DNA of 64,000 nucleotides from Tetrahymena thermophila SB210 (Eukaryota > Ciliophora > Oligohymenophorea > Hymenostomatida > Tetrahymenidae), in assembly GCF_000189635.1 (NCBI RefSeq), contig NW_002476228.1, positions 124,001 to 188,000 on the forward strand. Reading direction: 5' to 3'. The translations under genes and the position numbers were made by a program. Below the pieces are notes generated by a model. It was given only the letters and a program-made list of their open reading frames with translations, ran no database searches and had not been told where the DNA came from. Every line of letters starts with the position of its first letter. The first letter of the stretch is position 1. Below, one piece after another: positions 15,301 through 27,712 of this stretch.

Positions 15301-15347
15301 TGAAAAAGTAATTTTTGGCTTCAGATTTACTTTTTAGAAAGTAATGA
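9313..15347 (+). CDS. TmcB-like PAS/TPR multi-pass membrane protein
   Basis: Third paralog, 1,798 residues in a closed model. Exons: 9313-9609, 9669-10994, 11046-11563, 11617-11925, 11974-12984, 13048-13129, 13171-13404, 13481-14406, 14468-14724, 14858-14905 and 14959-15347. Several intron positions and phases match those of the second gene, for example the first intron and the two that flank the 48-nt exon near the 3' end. That supports descent by duplication. It shares the N-terminal helices, QLEGILKHHLRVC followed by a CCCR cluster, and a PAS-like core at about 11500-11930 (FLGFSKQDLLQKNVSMLMP). The C-terminal helices end in IWKTRGMLNLIP. It is more diverged than the first two: the SLFSYIP motif replaces SLFGYIP, and the KIWRTKG tail is altered. 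The third exon's acceptor (ATAAGAG) is not typical and is the weakest join. Confidence 0.8.
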
Positions 15348-15586
15348 AAAAAACCAATAAAATAAATAAATAAATAAATTATTTTATAGTTAGTTAACTG
15401 AATATATAAAAGAATTTTAAATATTAAGTTCATATTGCATATAATTTAGATTATTTAAAAAATAAACAAAACTCTTATAATTTAATATATTTATTTTTTT
15501 ACAGTATCAAAATTTAACCTTTTTTTATTATTTAGAAATAAAATACTATTTATTTAATAATATATTTCATTGAATCATTCATCAAC

Positions 15587-18336
15587 TCATTCGTAATCAT
15601 TATAAGAAGCTTTATATATTCTAGCATCAGATTAAAGTTTCTCTAATTAATTTATTAAATTAATTAATTAATTAATTATTAATTTTTTAATTTGGTTAAA
15701 AGAATGTAAAAATTAGTTACCTTGAACTCTTTCATTTGAAATTATATTTTATGGATAGTTTTATACACCAAATTAAGCTGTGATAGAGCTGCCAGCTTAT
15801 CTATTTTGCTGCATTATCTCAGCCATTCTCTCATTTTTATTTTTATATTCTTAAAATAAATGTAAAATAAATTAAATATATATTAATTCATTAATAACTA
15901 ATTACCATTAAAATTTTTGTTTGTGAGCATAAGATTGTTATTTAAATCTTCAATTCTTTCGTTGTACTGCTTTTCTTTCATCTTATAAATTTAAAAATAA
16001 TTTTTAAATTTAATGAAAATTAATAAATTATCTTTATTTTTACCTAAAATTACTCTACTTAATTTGCTAGAATTTATATTTTTTTATCCTTTTCATCTAG
16101 AAGATTAGAAAAGAAATCAATGCAATTTTATTCGTTTATTGATTCTGATTTATTAGTTAATTACAATGTTTTCAACTGTTTATTCAGTTCGTCATTAATT
16201 ATTCTTTCTCTATCTAATTTCTTCTCTATTTCTTCAAATAAGTCCTATAATTCTATCAATTTACCTACACTCTCTTTTTTAACACATAAAATTAAGCTAA
16301 TTTTAAAAAATCAAATTAAATTTTACCTTTTTACTTAGTCTCATTTATAAGATCTTCAAATTCATCTATTCTGTTTTTTAATTTAGAAATGATGTTACCT
16401 TGATTTGCTTTGTTAGATGACAAATCCATAACACTAACGTCAAAAAGTACTGCATAATTCTCTAGTTCCTACTTCATTTTTTCAACTTCTGAAATCAATT
16501 CTTAAATTTAAGTATGCAAGTTTTCGTTCTCAACAGCTAAATTTTTTCTTTCTTCTTACATGAATGCAACTTATTAAACCAAAAACTCGGCTGCATCTCT
16601 TTACTTATCTCCAATATCTTCATGTTCATCAAATACCTAATTAAAGCATATACTTTAGATTACAAAACATATAAATAACACTTTACTCTTTGTAATTTAG
16701 TATTATATTCATTAATTTTTCTGTCAAAATCAGAGTAAAGGGTTTACATCGTCTCTATTTATCTACTTAATTGCAATTTTAAACCTTTAATTTTATCATC
16801 TTTATCAGAATTTTCCTAAAGCAGTGAAGTCCACCTTCTTGAGCATTCGTTATTTCTATTCTCATATTCTAATACCTTTATAAATTTTTCATAAAAAGCT
16901 ATTAAATAGTAATATTTATTAAATTGGCTACTTATTTCTTACAGGCAGCTAATTCCTTAGCTTAGTGTTCCAAAAATAGCGTAGTATTATTTTATCTAAT
17001 TATTTGCATTAAAATAATATTTTTATGGAATAGCCAATCATATAAAATAATTTACTATATATCTCTTGTATTCTAGAAATAAGTGCTTATATTCTTCTTT
17101 AATTGTTGTACTTCTGCATCTTTTTATGTTAGAAGCTGTCTCAAATTTTTAATTTCAACCTATAGTAATTTTCAAAAATTAAAATATATGCTTTGATAAG
17201 ATTGATAACAATTTAATCTACATTGTTTTCTTGTAATTTTCTAGTCCAATCTTATTCAGATAAATCAGCAAATTAGATATTTTTTTGCTTTACTTCTTCA
17301 TTTAAAAGATCTATTTATTTCTATAATTCAGAAGAATACAACTAAAGTGCTTTTTATTTCGCCTTTAATTTATCGTTTTCTTCAACAACTGCATCGTTTT
17401 CGTTTCTCAATAATTTGATTTCGTTTTCTAAGCGTATTATTTACTCCTCTCTTTACAGTAGCTTATCATTAAGATCAATATTTTAATTATATAATTCTTA
17501 TTTCACTCCTTCTAATTTATCCAATTTTTGTTGCTTGATGTTATAAGAATTCGGAGTAAAATTTCCTAATTATTGTGATTCTTAATGAATATGTTGATAT
17601 GATTAATTTGCAAATTATGTAGATCCTAAATTATTACTATTATTATTATTATTATAAGAAGAACCTACCTAGTTTACAGAATAGCTTTTCTTTTCTTTTT
17701 TTTATTTAGAAATTAGTTAGTTGATGCAAGTTTTGTGTAATCTAAATTACGCTATTGCTATGGCTATTTAGAAAATGAATTATCTCTAAAGGAATAATCA
17801 ACTACAGAAATCTTAAAATCTTTATCTTTTCTCGGAATTTCGTCACGTAATACTTATTCTCCTATATTTTAACTCTTTTATTATAGTGCTGCTTAATTAG
17901 CCTTTGACTGAAAGAAAATGAACTTATTCTAATCTGTATTTAAAATATTATCATATGCTCGAATAAATTGAAATATTAATTAAATATTTTATGATAAATT
18001 TGTATACCTTAACCAACTTAAATAACATCTTAATCAAATATTTAAACAGATTATCCATTTTTTAATCTTTGGTCATTCAAATAGGTGCCATTAAGAGATT
18101 CTAAATCTTTTAAAAAAGCACTGTTTTTCTCATCAAATTCAATTAAGCAGTGTTCTTTTGAAGCGCTAGCATGCTAATTTAAAAAATGATATGTAGCCTA
18201 AAAAGGTCTTATTTAAGCTAATTTAACTTACTTTAACAATAATATGACAAGAATTAGCTCTTCCAATAATATTTATTTTCTTTGAAAGCTAATATATTTA
18301 ACCGTTAGTTTATTTGAGTGTGCCAAATATATTCAT
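15587..18336 (-). CDS. FHA-domain coiled-coil protein
   Basis: The N-terminal 100 or so residues form a forkhead-associated domain, which binds phosphothreonine peptides. Hallmarks are IIGRANSCHIIV, then SASKEHCLIEF, then LKDLESLNGTYLN, giving the family's GR, S-x-x-H and NGT residues. After a Q/N-rich linker with a poly-Asn tract, the rest is long heptad-like coiled coil rich in E, K, Q and N. The gene is cut by many small introns. The first, 18198-18231, is only 34 nt and is required, because reading through it hits a TGA. The last join gives the ending YKASYNDYE and TGA at 15587-15589. FHA plus coiled coil resembles animal FHAD1, but the coiled coil alone cannot prove orthology. A role as a phospho-dependent scaffold is inferred. 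Exon borders between 15700 and 18000 were not all fixed. Confidence 0.7.
17633..17656. repeat. (TTA)n microsatellite inside the FHA gene
   Basis: On the minus strand this trinucleotide run gives AAT/AAC-type codons, producing a poly-Asn tract between the FHA domain and the coiled coil. Such runs can vary in length without changing frame. Confidence 0.75.
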
Positions 18337-19784
18337 TTTTTTCCAGTAATTTTAGCTATTTTTAACAGTCCCTTAAAAAGTAAATAACACTAATAAATGA
18401 TAATTTATTTATTTCTTTTGTTTTATGATTTATTTTTATTAGGAATAAAATGAATGACTATAAAATAATTAGAAACATAAATTTTAATTCATAATTTGTT
18501 TCAAAAATAAATAATTATTTCTTATGAATTTAAATAAAGATCTCAATTATATCTTTTTAAATAAATTCTAATTACTTCAAAATTAAATTCAAATAAATAT
18601 TATTTATCAATAAAAAGAAAATATTTTAATTTCTTTATTTAATCTTCATATTTTAAAAATAATTTAAATTTTACAAAAAAATACTTATTTAAAATCTGAT
18701 AGTATTTCATTTATTTTTATCTCAAAGAACATCATTTTTTTAAAAAAAATTTATAATATTTTATTTAAAAATTATTTGCTTCTATTTAAAAAATAATATT
18801 TTATTTTGAAAATTCTAAAAAATTATTAATTTTTTATGTTTTTTAAATCAATTGTAAAAAAGCAATTTTTATGATAGACAAAAGCCTATGCAAAAAAGAA
18901 TTTTTTAATTTTTCGAAATAATTGTTGATATCTATTTTCTATTCAAAAAAATTTGTGTTGTTATAAAATCTATTCGATTTCTAAAATTGAAATTAGATCA
19001 AAATATCTATTTGAACTAAATTAAAAAAATATTTTCAAGTATGAAGAAAATATCTTCATTTTTCAAATATTTTAGAGTAAATTGAAATTTTAAAATAATT
19101 TAAACTTAATTGAGTAAAAAGCTCTAGGTTTAGTTATGCTTATTATTAAAAATTTCATCAAAAAATATTCCATTATTTCGTCTATTTTTATCTGGAATTT
19201 CAATTTTTTTTTAATAAATTTTTTATTTAAAACTTAAAGTAAAAGAAAGATTCAAATTACTTTAAACATAAATTCAAATAATACTCTTTCTAATTTATAA
19301 ATTTTTATAATTATATTTTAAAACCTTTTTAAAGTAGGTTTATCCTATTCCAAATTTCTTTTATTGCACTTGTTATACAGTTCTATAGTAATTTGTGTTT
19401 AATTTTTCTATAATTTTTTAGTTGTATCATAATTTTGATAATTATTATCTTAAAAATTTTAATTTTCAATTTAGTAAGATAAAATATTAATAGTAATAGC
19501 AGACTGATAACCTAAGGTAAATTTTTTATAAAATATAATTTACTGAAAAAAATTTAAATAGCTAATTATAGAATTGGCTCTATCAACTAAAAGAGAAAAA
19601 TTAATCTCACAATATATTTTATATAGTACTATACTATATGTATTATTATCTCAAAGAGTCTACTTTGATATTTCTAATTTATGCCATAAAATTATATCAG
19701 TTTATTTAGAATTCAAAGAATGATAAAAAACTAAGTATATAAACATTTATAAATGAAAGAAAGATATTAGAGAAGGAAAATAGT
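18337..19784. other. intergenic, very AT-rich
   Basis: About 1.4 kb of AT-rich DNA upstream of the minus-strand FHA gene and of the plus-strand genes to the right, so it should hold divergent promoters. I see no ORF of note, no RNA gene and no clear repeat. Confidence 0.65.
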
Positions 19785-19994
19785 ATGGATAACTTGTAAT
19801 AATAAGGATAGTTTGCAAAAAAAAAAATTAGGAACTTTTAAATTAAAGCTTTACATAACAAAACAAATTTAACAGAGCAGTTGAATAACAATAAACAGAA
19901 AAACAAAATAAAAAAGAGTCATCAATCAAGGATTGACCAAAACCCTGAAATAACATTATAAGAAGAAAAAATAAAGAAATCTCAACTTGTCTGA
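19785..19994 (+). CDS. small Lys/Gln/Asn-rich ORF, doubtful
   Basis: An ATG-to-TGA reading frame of 69 residues in the ciliate code, beginning MDNLQQQGQFAKKK. It is rich in K, Q and N, with no domain, signal peptide or membrane segment. It lies about 400 bp before the kinase start and on the same strand, so it could be a separate short gene, a 5' exon, or chance. It was included because it stands out slightly from the flanking AT-rich sequence. I do not recognise it. Confidence 0.2.
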
Positions 19995-20400
19995 AATTCT
20001 TTCAAAAAAAATATAATAGTATAGGCTTTTAATTTTACATTAATAATTGCATAAAGGCAACTTAGAACTAATTATATAAGAAAAAATAAGAACAAAAAAA
20101 TTTTCAGTTCTTTTTACAGAGATTAAACATAGCACCATTAATTAAATAAAGAAAAACATTAGAAAAAAATATTATTTAGAATATTAGGAGCTTTTTAACA
20201 TTGATACTCATTTTATTTTCGCTTTGATTGATTGCAAAATAATAATAAAGAGGGAATTACTTGTGGTTAATTATTATAAAAAAGGATAAGATTATTTATT
20301 CATTGCGCTTCTGATAAGAATTTTTTTCTAAGATTGATTAAAAATTTAGCACTTGAACGAAAGAATAAAATATTTTAAATAAAAATCTTGATAGACTGAA

Positions 20401-23400
20401 ATGAATTCTCCTGGTTTTTAGAATTAAATATCTCCTAATTTACGCAATTTCAAAGAACTTTATCACTTTAAATATTAAGAAAAGCAGTTATAATCACCTA
20501 CTAGTTAATAAGGATATTAAAATTTGCAAAGCAGCCAAATTATTGTAATAATCTACTTGATTTTCTATTAAAATATTTCATCTAACATTCTATATTTCAA
20601 TGGCTAATACATATTTTTATTTATTGAAAACAGTCTCCTACCTCTTCTATGAATTAGATGTCTAAGGATTCTCTGCTCCATTCAAGCTAAATTATGAACA
20701 AAGCAAGTCCTACAGCAGTAAAATTCCCATCATTTTCAACTTCGCAAAAACAAAAACTCTTTTTAAGTAACACAAACGTTATCCCAAAGAAAGTTTAATC
20801 CAAGGTAAATAAGATTTGTTTGATATTTTTGCAATTCTGTTATCATTTTCAAATTAAACTATTAGAATCTTTATTTTAATTTTTTTATGTCTTCTTATCT
20901 ACGTTGGTTGGCTTATCAAGTCTAATAAATTTTTTGAAGAGCGCTCGTTGTAATTAAAGAAATTATTTTTATTTAAATAAAGGCAAAAATGATATAATTG
21001 AACTTATAAAACACAACTTAGAATTAGACATAAGTACATTAATCAGCTAGGAATGTAGATAGCACTAATATTTCGCACTCTAGCTAATAAAATTTGCATC
21101 ACAACTAATCAATTTAAAATTCTTCTATATAGTAATTCGGAAATTCAGTAAATATTTCACGTCATTAATCATTCTAGCAAGCAGCACCTTCACCTCAAAA
21201 TGTTTAATTATAAGGATTTCTTTCAAAGCAATCTTCCTAATCTAATTTGAATTCCTCTTAGCTCCAACACTAAGCTGCATTTTCTGCTACCCGTAGTAAA
21301 GGTTCTGTTGGTAGCTTCGTGGGCACATTTAATAACTCAAATGAAAACTCATAAAATGTAGAATAGAAAAAATATGAGTAATACTAGCTGCTATAGAAGT
21401 ATAAGAATACACCCTTTTTGAATTACATGTAATTGAGCTAAGCGAACTCGCCCCATTTGTCTCAATCTTAGAATTTTATGATGATGAAAGAAATACAATA
21501 AAACTATTAATAATCATTAGGACATAGTAGAAATCCATCTTAAAACTAACTCTAATAAACTCCTCAATACGAAAGAAAGCAAAGTTCGAGACTTGAAAAT
21601 AAAAGTTCAATAATGAGTCCAACTAATTAGAGTTAGATACAAAATTCTAACACAAATTAAACAAATTACGACAATTTTAAATTAGACAGTACAATAACTA
21701 GGTGGTCACGTAATTAATTAATTAAAAACTTACTCATTAATTTTTTGTTAGAATTTCTTAATATTTTATTGGAATTTGCAAAAATTGTTTTAAAATTTTA
21801 AGTAAAAATAATTAAGAAATTCACAAATTATCTACTTATTTTTTACAAATTAATTAGGAAATGCTAGTTGAAATTCTAATTTCATTTATTTAATTTTAAA
21901 ATTTTAGATTAAAACATGAACAAGAATCAATTTACTTATCAATATGTAATTGGAAAAGGAGGGTTTGGAAAAGTAATTATTTATTCATTATCCTTTTTTC
22001 ATTTTGAACTTGTTAATTTACTTAAAAATAGGTTTGGAGAGTAGAGCACAAAAAAAATCAAAAACCATACGCTATGAAAGAAATGTCAAAATCAAAGTAT
22101 GATAAATTAATTGTATTTTTAATATTAAACATTAAAACATAAAACAAAAATAAAATAGAATAATTACAAAGAGAAGTGTAAATTCAGTAATGAGTGAAAG
22201 ACATCTTTTAAGTTAGCTCAAAAACCCGTAAATAAAATTCTTTCTTTGAAAAAATAAAATCCTTTTTTAATAATAAGATTAATGAGTTAATATGAATATA
22301 AATTATTATTATTATAAAACATAAAAAAGGTTTTTAGTTAACATGAACTATGCTTTTTAAGATAGAGACAACTTATATTTAGTGATGGATTTAGTTAGTG
22401 GTGGTGATTTGAGATTCCATATAGGGCGTCATAGAAGATTTAGAGAGAATTAAACTAGTAATTTAATAATAAAATTTTCACTTTTAATAATTTATTATGC
22501 TTTTAAAAGGGTTTTTTGTAGCATGTATAATGGTAGCATTAGAGTATTTACATACAAGAAATGTCATTCATAGGGACATCAAGCCTGAAAATCTTGTTTT
22601 AGATACAGATGGATATGTTAAGGTCACTGACTTGGGAGTAGCTCGTGTATGGAAACCTGAGAACTCTTAAGATACATCAGGGACACCTGGATATATGGCT
22701 CCTGAAGTTATGTGTAGATAGAATCACGGTATAGCTGTTGATTATTTTGCAGTAGGAGTTATTGCATATGAGTTTATGATGGGTCGTGTATGATAACTAA
22801 TTTTTCTTACTTTTAAAATAAGTTTTATTCATTTATTATTTTTTTAAAAAGAGACCATATTTAGGAAGAAATAGAAAAGAGATAAGAGATTAAATTTTAG
22901 CCAAACAAGTCTAAATAAAAAAACACGAAATACCAGATGGATGGTCAATTGAAGCAGCTGATTTTATTAACAGAGTAAGTTGATTTATAATTATTATATT
23001 TACAAAAACTTAAAATAATATTAAAATGCAGATGATACAAAGAAAGCCAATGAATCGTTTAGGAGTTAATGGACCTGAAGAAGTTAAATAGCATCCATGG
23101 CTCAAAAATTTCCCTTGGGAAAAACTTTTAAATAGATAGATTGATGCTCCATTTGTACCTTAGGTAGATAAAAAATTAAAAAAAAGCGTTTTAGATTTAT
23201 AAATATTTTTAATTAGGCTATAGAAGAAAACTACGAATACAGATAATAAATATCAGCAGATGGTGAAGACACAAACGAAGAGTTAATCTAATAAAATGCT
23301 ATCCTCTTAAGAAAAAATTCTGTGTAGAGTAAGAAATATTTTTTAATTTTGAAAATTGATATAATAAGTTTAATTAGAAATTCCAATTAAATGGATTGAA

Positions 23401-23821
23401 TAGGGATATTCTTAAATTTCTCAATAAAATGAATTAAAGTTAAAAATAAATATTTAACACTTTAAACAAAAAAAATGAGTTAAATTTCTAGATTTTAAAT
23501 TTTAAAATGTTTGAAAATAATTTGTTCATAAAAATTAAAATACAATTTCATACAGTTTTAAAAGTAAAGAATATTAATTAATATTTTAACAAAATAGATT
23601 TATTTGCAGGCTACAACTATGATATTAACGAAAATTAAAGATAATAATAACAGTTATAATAGTAATAAAGCCAAGGCTAAAATTAAACACTTCAATAAAC
23701 TGGAAGTACTCATAGTACAAATAATACAAATATTCCCTCTGATAGATCATAATCAGCACTTGCTCATCATGCTTCTCCAACAGCTCAATCATAAAGAAAA
23801 ACTCCAATTTAGTATGCTTGA
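20401..23821 (+). CDS. AGC-type Ser/Thr protein kinase (YANK/STK32-like)
   Basis: The first 350 residues are Q/N/S-rich and disordered. Exons: 20401-20544, 20634-20804, 20983-21709, 21908-21972, 22032-22096, 22159-22227, 22330-22457, 22510-22787, 22852-22974, 23032 on. The kinase domain follows: glycine loop GKGGFGKVW, the lysine in [19 protein letters not shown], the catalytic loop HRDIKPENL, metal site VTDLGVAR (DLG instead of DFG), [10 protein letters not shown], and [10 protein letters not shown]. The tail reads [17 protein letters not shown] then APFVPQ. The subdomain layout is that of AGC kinases, closest to STK32/YANK. The C-terminal tail is Q-rich and ends in PIQYA, TGA. The exon joins between 23160 and 23606 are uncertain, because one expected donor lacks GT. 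Substrates cannot be read from the sequence. Confidence 0.85.
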
Positions 23822-24132
23822 AATAATTAGCTTAAAAAGAAAACAAAAATATATCTAATCTAACAAAAATTTCATAAATTGATTTTACTTCAAACTAAAT
23901 TTTTCCATAAAGAGTTACTTAAACATAAAATCAAATAGATTAAATAGCTGATCAATGATAGTTTAATTAAATATATTCAAATAAAACAAACTATTTATCA
24001 AATTAAATGTATAATAAAAAGTAAGAGTAATAATAATGTTAAATTAAATAGCAGGTTGCTTTAGCTTTCATGGTGAAATAATATTTATCATTAAGTAAAA
24101 TAAATTTCCTTGAGAAACAAACATATTCTCTA

Positions 24133-24153
24133 TAAATAAATAAATAAATAAAT
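24133..24153. repeat. (AAAT)n microsatellite
   Basis: About five tandem copies of a tetranucleotide in intergenic DNA. Confidence 0.8.
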
Positions 24154-24190
24154 ATAAATATATATTAAAACTGATAATTATATCCTACAA

Positions 24191-24212
24191 TTCATCCATT
24201 CATCCATCCATC
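24191..24212. repeat. (ATCC)n-like microsatellite
   Basis: Five imperfect CATC/CATT units in a row. They stand out because C is rare in the surrounding DNA. Confidence 0.7.
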
Positions 24213-25868
24213 TTATTTACCTAAAAATTTATATTTTAGAAAAGTATTGAATATAAATATTAAAATGCTAACTAAACAAAATTATATTTGGTGAGATTAA
24301 TAAATTATACTATTTCTTTATATTAACCATATCCATTCTATGTATTTACTATTTATTGTATTTTTAGTTAATATTTTCAGAAAATACCAACAAATTTTCA
24401 AAAAAACTTAACAAACAGACTTCATTTATTTTTCTATTTATACTTAAATTTTTATTGATTTTAAATTCATTGTATCAATAAAATTGATAAGTAGAAAGAA
24501 AGAAAATCTTTTACTTTTTTTATCTAGCTTATATTTTTAAAATACAGAAATGAAAATTCAAAAAATAAATCAATTTTTATTTGATTATTTACATTTAACA
24601 TGAAATTACTTTAATTATTTTTAATAGCTTCATTAAATTAATTAACAAGTTTATGATAGATTAAATATTTTTGAGTTTTTTGATAAGTTCATTTAAAATT
24701 CAAATAAATTTATTTATTTAATTTTATTATTTATATGAATATAATTTTATTAATTGAATGTTAATTTTTTTTTAATCGCTATTATTTAGATTTTATGTGT
24801 TATAGGCTAAATAAAAGAAATTAACAATTACAGGATCACTTTATGAATATTTTACATAATTTAAATGGAATTTTAAATAAATTAATCTTTTAAAAGATTA
24901 TATACTTTTTTATTAAATTTGAAATTTTTTATTGACTTTTTTATATAATATTAATAAAGTTAAAGAACATTTAGATATAGATTGTCTCATTTTATGAATT
25001 CATAATTCCTTTTTTATTTATCTGAATTTTTATTAAATTTATTCTTTAAAATGGTATGATTTATTTTTAGTTTTGCTCTCATCACAAATTTCATAAATAC
25101 ATTTTATGTTTGTTGTTAATTTTATTTATCTTTCTTTTTCTTATTTTTTTTATTTTATTTTCTATTATTTTATATTTTTTATTTATTCATATTAATTTAT
25201 TATTATTTTTTTCTTTCTTTCTTTGATTTCTTTTATATAATTTTCTTTTTTAATTTTCCTCATCTTGCAATCCTCATCTTATTCCATCAAATTGGCTTTT
25301 ATGTCTGCTTTCCTAAAAAAAATACTATTTATATATGTTAATATATTAAACAGGAAAGAAAGGACAAGATACTTGGTCTTGAAATATTTCTTTTCAGCTT
25401 AAAATAGTGAATATTAAAATCTAGTTTTCATTTATTTATTTGGTGATATTGAATTTTTTCATGCTATTCGATCTGTAGGAAATATTTTAAATGCGTAATT
25501 AAAAACTTGTTTAGCATGAACTATAAAAACTAAAAATGGGGGAATCTTTAAAAACTATGAAAACTAGATTAAATAGTATTCTAATATCTTTAGATATTTT
25601 ATTTTAAGCTGTTTTATATATTATTTCAATCATTTTCTCTTGCCCAGAGGAAAAAGTACTTTTATTCTTAATTAATTATTATTTTTTTAATTAATTAATT
25701 ATTTATTTATTTATAAAATTTTCCTTAAAACAAAAAAATTGATGATGCATTTATTATGAATAAATACGTGAATTTGTAATTAATTATAAAATTTAAAAAT
25801 TTTGAAATTTTTATAAATATCTTTCAATTAATTATCTTATTATTTATCAACAATATTTAAAAACAAAA

Positions 25869-26562
25869 ATGGACGCAGCTAAAAAAGTAAACAAATTCAT
25901 AATGAAAAATCCAGAAAATGCTGACTTTAATTAGTATTGGTATTCTCCAAAGACTATCGAAATCTTAGTCAATCAGGTCTTGAAGCATGGTAAAAACTGT
26001 GCTTTCTTATCAACTCCTAGTATATTTTATTCAATTAATGATGCTCAGTTTTTGAAACAATGCTATGTTTTCGAGGTAACAATTTCTTAAACAACAAATA
26101 TTAAATAAAATTCAAAATTTATTAAAACCTAAATAAACAGTTTGATAAAAAATTCGAGAAAAATAATCCTAATTTTGTTTTCTTTGATTTTCATAAACCT
26201 GAAGACATTCCTGCATAATTTCACAATTTTTTTGACTTCATTGTAATTGATCCTCCTTTTATAACTCGCGATGTTTGGGAAAAGGTAATATTTAAAATTA
26301 ATGTATTTAAAAAATGAGCTTAAAATAAAAATAGTATGCCAATGCAGCAAAAATAATTGGTAAAAAAGATGAAAATAATAAATTTGTAGCCAATGTATTG
26401 GCATCTTCAATCGATGAAAACGATAAAATGTTAGATGAATTGCTTGGCCTTAAAAAGAGAGTAGCACGTCCTTTAATTCCTAATTTGGTTTACTAATATT
26501 CTTTATATTCAACATATGAAGATGAAAGCTTAAATTAAGTTAATGAAGAAATAGGATTTTGA
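25869..26562 (+). CDS. EEF1AKMT1: eEF1A lysine N-methyltransferase (EFM5/EEF1AKMT1 family)
   Basis: A closed three-exon model, 25869-26075, 26141-26284 and 26335-26562, encodes 192 residues; the human protein is 214. It carries the family's NQYWYSPKTIE segment near the start, the core ending IVIDPPFITRDVWEKY with the DPPF catalytic motif at residues 106-109, and a compact class I methyltransferase fold. Members use S-adenosylmethionine to methylate a lysine of translation elongation factor 1A in the cytosol. Older names are N6AMT2 and, in yeast, EFM5. The DPPF motif once led the family to be taken for DNA methylases. The isolated position says nothing on regulation. The match rests on motif order and length; the exact target lysine is not visible here. 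Confidence 0.88.
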
Positions 26563-27712
26563 ATATCAAAAAAAAAGCATATCATTTCTAATAAGTTAGT
26601 TAATTCTAAAATATACTTTTAATAATAATTAATTTAATTTAAAAGCAATAAAATCATTTTATATAATTTATATTATAAATAAATAAATAACTATAAAACC
26701 CCTTTTTAATCTCTAAATAAATAATGATAAACACATAATTAAAATTTCATTTATTCTAATATTTAAAGTTTAAAATAATTTAAATGGTTAGTATGTAGTA
26801 AACATTTTAATAAAAGCAGAATATTATTCAATCAATTTAATCAAAAAATAATTTTCTCAAAATGTCTTTTAAGTTATTGATTGTATTTTATTTAAGATTT
26901 TTATTTCAATTATCTTAAATAAACTTTATAATTTTTCATTTTTAATCTCTAAAAATATTGTTTTTATTCATATTTTAAGATTTAATTATTTAGATGCTTT
27001 ATCTAAGGTAATATTTTTATTTATTTTAAAAAAATTGATTAAATGTAAATTATTTTTTTTAAAAAATTTTAAAATTTTTTAAAGAAAATTAAAATTAAAA
27101 ACAAAAAAAATTAATAAATTTTAATTTAATTATTTATTCGTTTTCATTTTTATGTTGAGCTTAGTTTTCTTATTAAAATTGAAGCCCTCCTTTTATTATT
27201 TTTATTTATAAAATTTGTTTGATTAAAAAAAATTATTTTAAAACAAAATTATAATAATATTTTACAAAGTTTTCTTTTTTTTCTTTTTGAATATGGTGAA
27301 GTTAAACAATTATTCTTAAACTTATAGAAAGATCAGTTAAAAAAAATTGGTATTTAAATAAATATAAAGTCTTAAAAAAAATGTATTTTTGTGATCAGTA
27401 AATAAACATTAAAAATAAAATTGTAATTTAATTGTATAATATTAACAAAAAAATCTATTTAAAAAATAAATATTATGATTTGAGTTAATTCTATGAAAAG
27501 TAATTATTTTGTATTGTGTTGCTCTAGTAGAATGAAATGCTATTTTAAAAATATTGTTAACATAAACATTTTCGTTAATTAATAATCTATTTATTCATTT
27601 AAAATCAAAACAAATAATTTCAGATTTATATTTGCTTTTTGAGTGAATTATAGGTATTTAAATAGAATTTTTGATTACACTAAACCTTTAGACTGAAAAC
27701 AAAGCATTTTCT
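26563..27712. other. intergenic, AT-rich
   Basis: About 1.1 kb of AT-rich DNA between two plus-strand genes. Only short ciliate-code frames occur here (for example one opening near 27295), none with coding character. Confidence 0.6.

Larger units (their letters stand above)
23822..25868. other. intergenic, AT-rich with microsatellites
   Basis: Two kilobases without a convincing gene. It holds an (AAAT)n run at 24133-24153, a CATC-type run at 24191-24212 and long pyrimidine runs of the TTTC type near 25130-25240 (plus strand). There is no RNA gene or transposon sign. Confidence 0.65.

Noticed and set aside
24133-24212. Short tandem repeats considered as a CRISPR array or telomeric DNA
   Set aside because: Units are four bases with no spacers, and they are not the ciliate telomere repeat (G4T2).
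25869-26562. DNA adenine methylase
   Set aside because: The DPPF motif fits, but size and N-terminal NQYWYS segment are those of the eEF1A lysine methyltransferase family.
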